Shown in pieces: positions 63,576-64,000 of a DNA stretch of 64,000 nucleotides (position 1 is the first letter of the stretch; each line of letters starts with the position of its first letter). The DNA lies in the NCBI GenBank assembly GCA_963732775.1, contig CAVTAR010000001.1:1302001-1366000 (forward strand). The letters run 5' to 3'. The notes beneath the pieces are model-generated. The model saw only the letters and a list, made by a program, of their open reading frames with translations. It made no database searches and was not told the origin of the DNA. The translations under genes were made by a program, and so were the position numbers. This DNA is from CAVRQM01 sp963732775. GTDB lineage: Bacteria > Pseudomonadota > Alphaproteobacteria > Acetobacterales > Acetobacteraceae.

Positions 63576-64000
63576 TCAGCCGGCCAGGGTCGCGATGTCG
63601 ACGCGCACGCCCGGCCCCATGGTGCTGCTCAGCGCCGCCTTCTGGACGTAGGTGCCCTTGGCGCCGGTCGGCTTGGCCTTGACGATCGCGTCGGCCAGGG
63701 CGCGGGCGTTCTCCAGCAGCTTGTCGGCCGGGAAGCTCGCCTTGCCGATGCCGGCGTGGATGATGCCGGCCTTCTCGGCGCGGAACTCGACCTGGCCGCC
63801 CTTGGCCGCGGTGATCGCGCCCCTCACGTCCATCGTGACGGTGCCGAGGCGCGGGTTTGGCATCAGCCCGCGCGGGCCGAGCACCTTTCCGAGCCGGCCG
63901 ACGAGGGCCATCATGTCCGGCGTCGCGATGCAGCGGTCGAAGTTGATCTCGCCGGCCTGGATCTTCTCCGCGAGGTCCTCGGCGCCCACCACGTCGGCAC
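63576..64000 (-). CDS. rplA: Ribosomal protein L1, 5' part beyond the window
   Basis: This L1-stalk protein is cut by the window end; about 141 C-terminal codons are present. GEINFDRCIATPDMMALVGR, LGKVLGPRGLMPNPRLGTVT and DVRGAITAAKGGQVEFRAEK are conserved L1 sequence, with the usual end TYVQKAALSSTMGPGVRVDI. It is the first gene in this window of the L1-L10-L12-beta-beta' series, all on the minus strand. rplK would be expected just outside. Confidence 0.97.
   Translation of the reverse strand, partial: ADVVGAEDLAEKIQAGEINFDRCIATPDMMALVGRLGKVLGPRGLMPNPRLGTVTMDVRGAITAAKGGQVEFRAEKAGIIHAGIGKASFPADKLLENARALADAIVKAKPTGAKGTYVQKAALSSTMGPGVRVDIATLAG

Overview
The window reads as chromosomal DNA of a GC-rich alphaproteobacterium, most likely an Acetobacteraceae/Rhodospirillales member. 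This rests on gene content and order: a 14-subunit-type nuo operon running into birA, coaX, rnj, a DUF1467 gene, short-form proS, lolCD and dnaE. The codon use is strongly GC3-biased and many genes start with GTG or TTG. No plasmid or phage backbone and no complete insertion sequence was seen.

Layout. (1) 1-12748, plus strand: respiratory complex I genes nuoD (5' end outside the window) to nuoN, tightly packed and often with ATGA stop/start overlaps. (2) 12745-23449: birA-coaX-rnj-DUF1467, then a probable small RNA ending in a hairpin terminator, then proS, lolC, lolD and dnaE. (3) 23482-29180: a YodC-like gene, a two-component pair, a coiled-coil hypothetical, a divergent region with two tandem-repeat arrays, a sugar-type GHMP kinase, and a hypothetical gene bracketed by two different long palindromic repeats. 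(4) 29394-34479, minus strand: an RND efflux pump with its membrane fusion protein, and a secreted fasciclin protein. (5) 34636-38053: an HpcH/HpaI aldolase and a UxaA/GarD-type dehydratase separated by an AT-richer mini-island (a winged-helix-like gene and vapBC). (6) 38130-44869: a small secreted protein, a chemoreceptor, and a four-gene block of circularly permuted ATP-grasp, alpha-E and two transglutaminases, followed by a tryptophan-rich hendecad coiled-coil protein. (7) 44960-53355: dnaB, a RES/Xre toxin-antitoxin pair, a divergent quinoprotein, an EamA exporter, a CoA-binding protein, betA and a secreted phosphoesterase. (8) 53539-64000, minus strand: the rplA-rplJ-rplL-rpoB-rpoC cluster, with rplA cut by the window end.

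Five reading frames that should be continuous are broken by single-base indels: nuoD, nuoL, nuoN, dnaB and vapC. Four of these genes are core housekeeping genes, so base-level sequence or assembly errors are the simplest explanation. They are annotated as frameshifted genes rather than as dead ones, except vapC, where decay is also plausible.

The least explained structures are these: a chain of two identical six-codon minicistrons linking nuoI to nuoJ by successive ATGA overlaps; the 15-bp and 12-bp tandem arrays that lie in one open frame upstream of the GHMP kinase; the ATP-grasp/alpha-E/transglutaminase block, whose second transglutaminase has Ser where the catalytic His is expected; a quinoprotein lacking both the vicinal cysteines and the catalytic Asp of its family; and the candidate structured RNA upstream of proS.
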